A stretch of DNA of 64,000 nucleotides from Legionella sp. PC997. GTDB lineage: Bacteria > Pseudomonadota > Gammaproteobacteria > Legionellales > Legionellaceae. A model generated the notes under the pieces. The model had not been told where the DNA came from and did no database searches. It saw only the letters and a list, made by a program, of their open reading frames with translations. Positions 62,275 to 64,000 of this stretch are shown one piece after another (positions within the stretch are counted from its first letter, which is position 1; every line of letters begins with the position of its first letter). Both the position numbers and the translations under genes were made by a program. The stretch lies in contig NZ_CP059576.1 of the NCBI RefSeq assembly GCF_014109825.1, forward strand, positions 1,163,001 through 1,227,000, in the 5' to 3' direction.

Positions 62275-63162
62275 ATGAATAAAGAAATAAAAATTATTTT
62301 GGGGATGTTCTTTTTAGGATGGAGTAATACTTACTCAAAAGCAGTGGATATTATTCAGAATCAAAAGTCGCCGATTTTATTGGATAAAAAAATATTGTGT
62401 CCAAATCAAGATCGAAAAGGAGATTGTGACTCAGCTATACCTCAGAGATCTGTAAATTGCAAACAACCCTTATTTTTTTCGAATTTAACGTGGTGCGCTC
62501 GAGATGGTTTTGGGAGCCCTGGTCCAAATTTGTGGTCGAGTAATAATGTATGGGTTGATTCAAAGGGCTGGTTACATTTAAAGATTATACACAATCAGGG
62601 TAAATGGAGTTGTGCTGAATTATACACCACAACTTCTTTGGGGTTCGGAGAATATTGGTTTTATATCGTAGGGCAAGTTGACCAATTAGATCCTAATGTA
62701 ATTTTTGGATTATTCAATTATCCACCGAAAGATACTGAACCTGCTGGAACTAATGAAATTGATATTGAATTTTCCAAATGGGGAATAAAAAGTACTGCTG
62801 CGTCTAATAGTTCTTATACGGTTTGGCCTTCCATAGCTGAACTCAATAAAACCACATTAAGCTATACATTGAAATTAAATGGAAATTATTCAACTCATGG
62901 CTTTATATGGAGCAAGAATAGGATTTATTATCAAAGTGGTAACGGTCACTATGAAGATTACCGTTACCCAATACAAAATTGGGTCTTCTCACCACCGGAT
63001 CCAACAAAGTATATTCCTCAAAAACCTTTACCAGTACATATTAATTTATGGCTAAATAATGGGGAACCTCCTACAAATGGAAAAGAAGTCGAACTGATTG
63101 TGAAAGAGTTTTGTTATAAATCCATAGATGGACAAGCGAATTGTAAAAATAATAATCAATAA
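62275..63162 (+). CDS. GH16-family secreted beta-glucanase in the cellulose locus
   Basis: The 295-aa product has an N-terminal signal-like segment (IKIILGMFFLGWSNTYSKA). It then has a GH16 concanavalin-like domain: WCARDGFGSPGPNLWSSNNVWVDSKGWLHLKI, WSCAELYTT, GEYWFYIVGQ, and the catalytic signature NEIDIEFSKWG, in which Glu161 is the likely nucleophile, Asp163 assists and Glu165 is the acid/base. GH16 enzymes cleave or transfer beta-1,3, beta-1,4 or mixed-linked glucans. It sits where many bcs operons carry the GH8 endoglucanase bcsZ, so trimming of nascent cellulose is the likely role, inferred from position only. The activity could instead be on another glucan. A weak ribosome site suggests coupling to bcsB. 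Confidence 0.82.
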   Translation: MNKEIKIILGMFFLGWSNTYSKAVDIIQNQKSPILLDKKILCPNQDRKGDCDSAIPQRSVNCKQPLFFSNLTWCARDGFGSPGPNLWSSNNVWVDSKGWLHLKIIHNQGKWSCAELYTTTSLGFGEYWFYIVGQVDQLDPNVIFGLFNYPPKDTEPAGTNEIDIEFSKWGIKSTAASNSSYTVWPSIAELNKTTLSYTLKLNGNYSTHGFIWSKNRIYYQSGNGHYEDYRYPIQNWVFSPPDPTKYIPQKPLPVHINLWLNNGEPPTNGKEVELIVKEFCYKSIDGQANCKNNNQ

Positions 63163-63174
63163 AATAAAAATATC

Positions 63175-64000
63175 TTATTCCTTATATCCATTTAATGCTT
63201 TAAGGAACTGACTTCCATAATGAGCCAACTTATGTTGACCCACACCGGGTACTGCGAGTAGCTGTTCTAGGTTTTTAGGTCTTATTTCTGTCATTGCGTG
63301 CAAGGTTGCATCACTGAAGATCATAAATGGTGGCTTGTTTTCTTCATCGGCTAATTCACGTCGTAATAAACGCAGCAATTCAAATAGAGGACTCTTTGTG
63401 ACTTGAATAGAACGTCGTTCTTTGGCTTTCTTTTTACTGCCCTGAAAATCATTATTAGGGATGGTTAGTGCTATTTTTTCTTCGCCTTTAAGTAAAGGAA
63501 TAGCCTTGGGTGTTAATTTAAGAACTTGAAACTGATTTATATCTTGTAGGCAATATTCTTTATGGATGAGTTGCCAGGCTAATTGTTTCCAGTAGTGGGC
63601 TGATTTATCTTTACCAATGCCAAAAGTACTAAGCTGCTCATGACCATTTTGTTTAATTTTATCTGAAGAACTACCACGCAATACATCTATCGTATAGGTT
63701 AAACCATAATTTTGTCGTAATCGATAAATACAGGATAAAAATTTTTGCGCATCTTCTGTAGCATCAGCAGTTATTGGTGGATTATCACAAACATCACAAT
63801 GCCGACATTCAGTGTCACAGAGCTCATCAAAATAGTGTAATAAAATTTGGCGACGGCAATGAGATGCTTCAGCAAAAGCAAGCATATGGTTAAGCTTATT
63901 GGTTTCAACTCGTTTTTGTTCGTCAAGTGGGTTATTCATGATCCAGGAACGTAGTCTAGCGCTATCCGCTGCGTCATAGAGTAAAAGTGCTTGAGCGGGT
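63175..64000 (-). CDS. recQ: ATP-dependent DNA helicase RecQ, C-terminal part (cut by window edge)
   Basis: The frame is open from the right window edge (PAQALLLYDAADSARLRSWI precedes the first in-frame ATG), so the gene continues beyond 64000 and its start and helicase motifs are outside. The visible 275 residues hold the end of the helicase core, the zinc-binding motif with cysteines in HCRRQILLHYFDELCDTECRHCDVCD, the RQC winged helix (about LSCIYRLRQNYGLTYTIDVLRG), and a C-terminal HRDC domain (LFELLRLLRRELADEENKPPFMIFSDATLHAMTEIRPKNLEQLLAVPGVGQHKLAHYG). This is the standard RecQ architecture. It converges on the GH16 gene with 12 bases between the stops. Confidence 0.93.
   Translation of the reverse strand, partial: PAQALLLYDAADSARLRSWIMNNPLDEQKRVETNKLNHMLAFAEASHCRRQILLHYFDELCDTECRHCDVCDNPPITADATEDAQKFLSCIYRLRQNYGLTYTIDVLRGSSSDKIKQNGHEQLSTFGIGKDKSAHYWKQLAWQLIHKEYCLQDINQFQVLKLTPKAIPLLKGEEKIALTIPNNDFQGSKKKAKERRSIQVTKSPLFELLRLLRRELADEENKPPFMIFSDATLHAMTEIRPKNLEQLLAVPGVGQHKLAHYGSQFLKALNGYKE

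Noticed and set aside
1..64000. CRISPR array, prophage or intact insertion sequence
   Set aside because: No regularly spaced direct repeats, cas genes, phage structural genes, integrase or transposase are seen; the short palindromic repeats are scattered singly.

Overview
The window is an AT-rich gammaproteobacterial chromosome segment, most probably from the genus Legionella. The type III pantothenate kinase closely matches my memory of the L. pneumophila protein. There are also tandem small secreted proteins resembling the Legionella hemin-binding protein Hbp, a flgA-flgM-flgN operon with textbook RpoN and FliA promoters, and several effector-like proteins (ankyrin, J-domain, coiled-coil, cysteine-hydrolase-like). 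I cannot name the species. No rRNA, tRNA, CRISPR array, prophage or intact insertion sequence was seen.

Layout, left to right. 1-10 kb: tail of an unknown gene, a Sel1 lipoprotein, mutY (-), two unknown genes in tandem, a Deg-type serine protease, an isochorismatase-like hydrolase, an SDR dehydrogenase, a possible clan-CD peptidase (-), the flagellar operon flgA-flgM-flgN (-), a small cytochrome c and an L,D-transpeptidase. 10-20 kb: coaX, then the start of the division/cell-wall (dcw) cluster mraZ-rsmH-ftsL-ftsI-murE, which stops after murE; two Hbp-like paralogues (-), pdxB (-) and a site-2-protease homologue (-). 20-32 kb: a 158-aa unknown, a 968-aa protein with a transglutaminase-like C-terminus, an amidohydrolase, an APC permease, a PAP2 phosphatase, a J-domain membrane protein, etfB-etfA-ald and an FAD monooxygenase. 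32-45 kb: mrcA (-), a coiled-coil protein (-), the type IV pilus operon pilMNOPQ, then aroK-aroB-damX. 45-52 kb: proC, pgi and galU (-), truD, and an 876-aa ankyrin protein. 52.5-63.2 kb: a cellulose-synthesis locus, bcsC (+), bcsG (-), bcsA-bcsB and a GH16 glycosidase (+). The right edge cuts recQ (-).

How the genes work together. BcsA polymerises glucan across the inner membrane, BcsB guides it in the periplasm, BcsC exports it, BcsG would add phosphoethanolamine, and the GH16 enzyme may trim it in place of the usual GH8 BcsZ. The flagellar operon carries a sigma-54 promoter before flgA and a separate sigma-28 promoter before flgM, giving the usual class II/class III hierarchy. MraZ has a phased array of GTGG-type boxes in front of its own gene.

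A family of short palindromic repeats with a GTAGCCTGGGTG-like core sits in at least nine intergenic gaps and misleads start-site prediction at murE and the FAD monooxygenase. The most interesting parts are the BcsG-equipped cellulose locus, the effector-like cysteine-hydrolase proteins, and the well-resolved regulatory sites.
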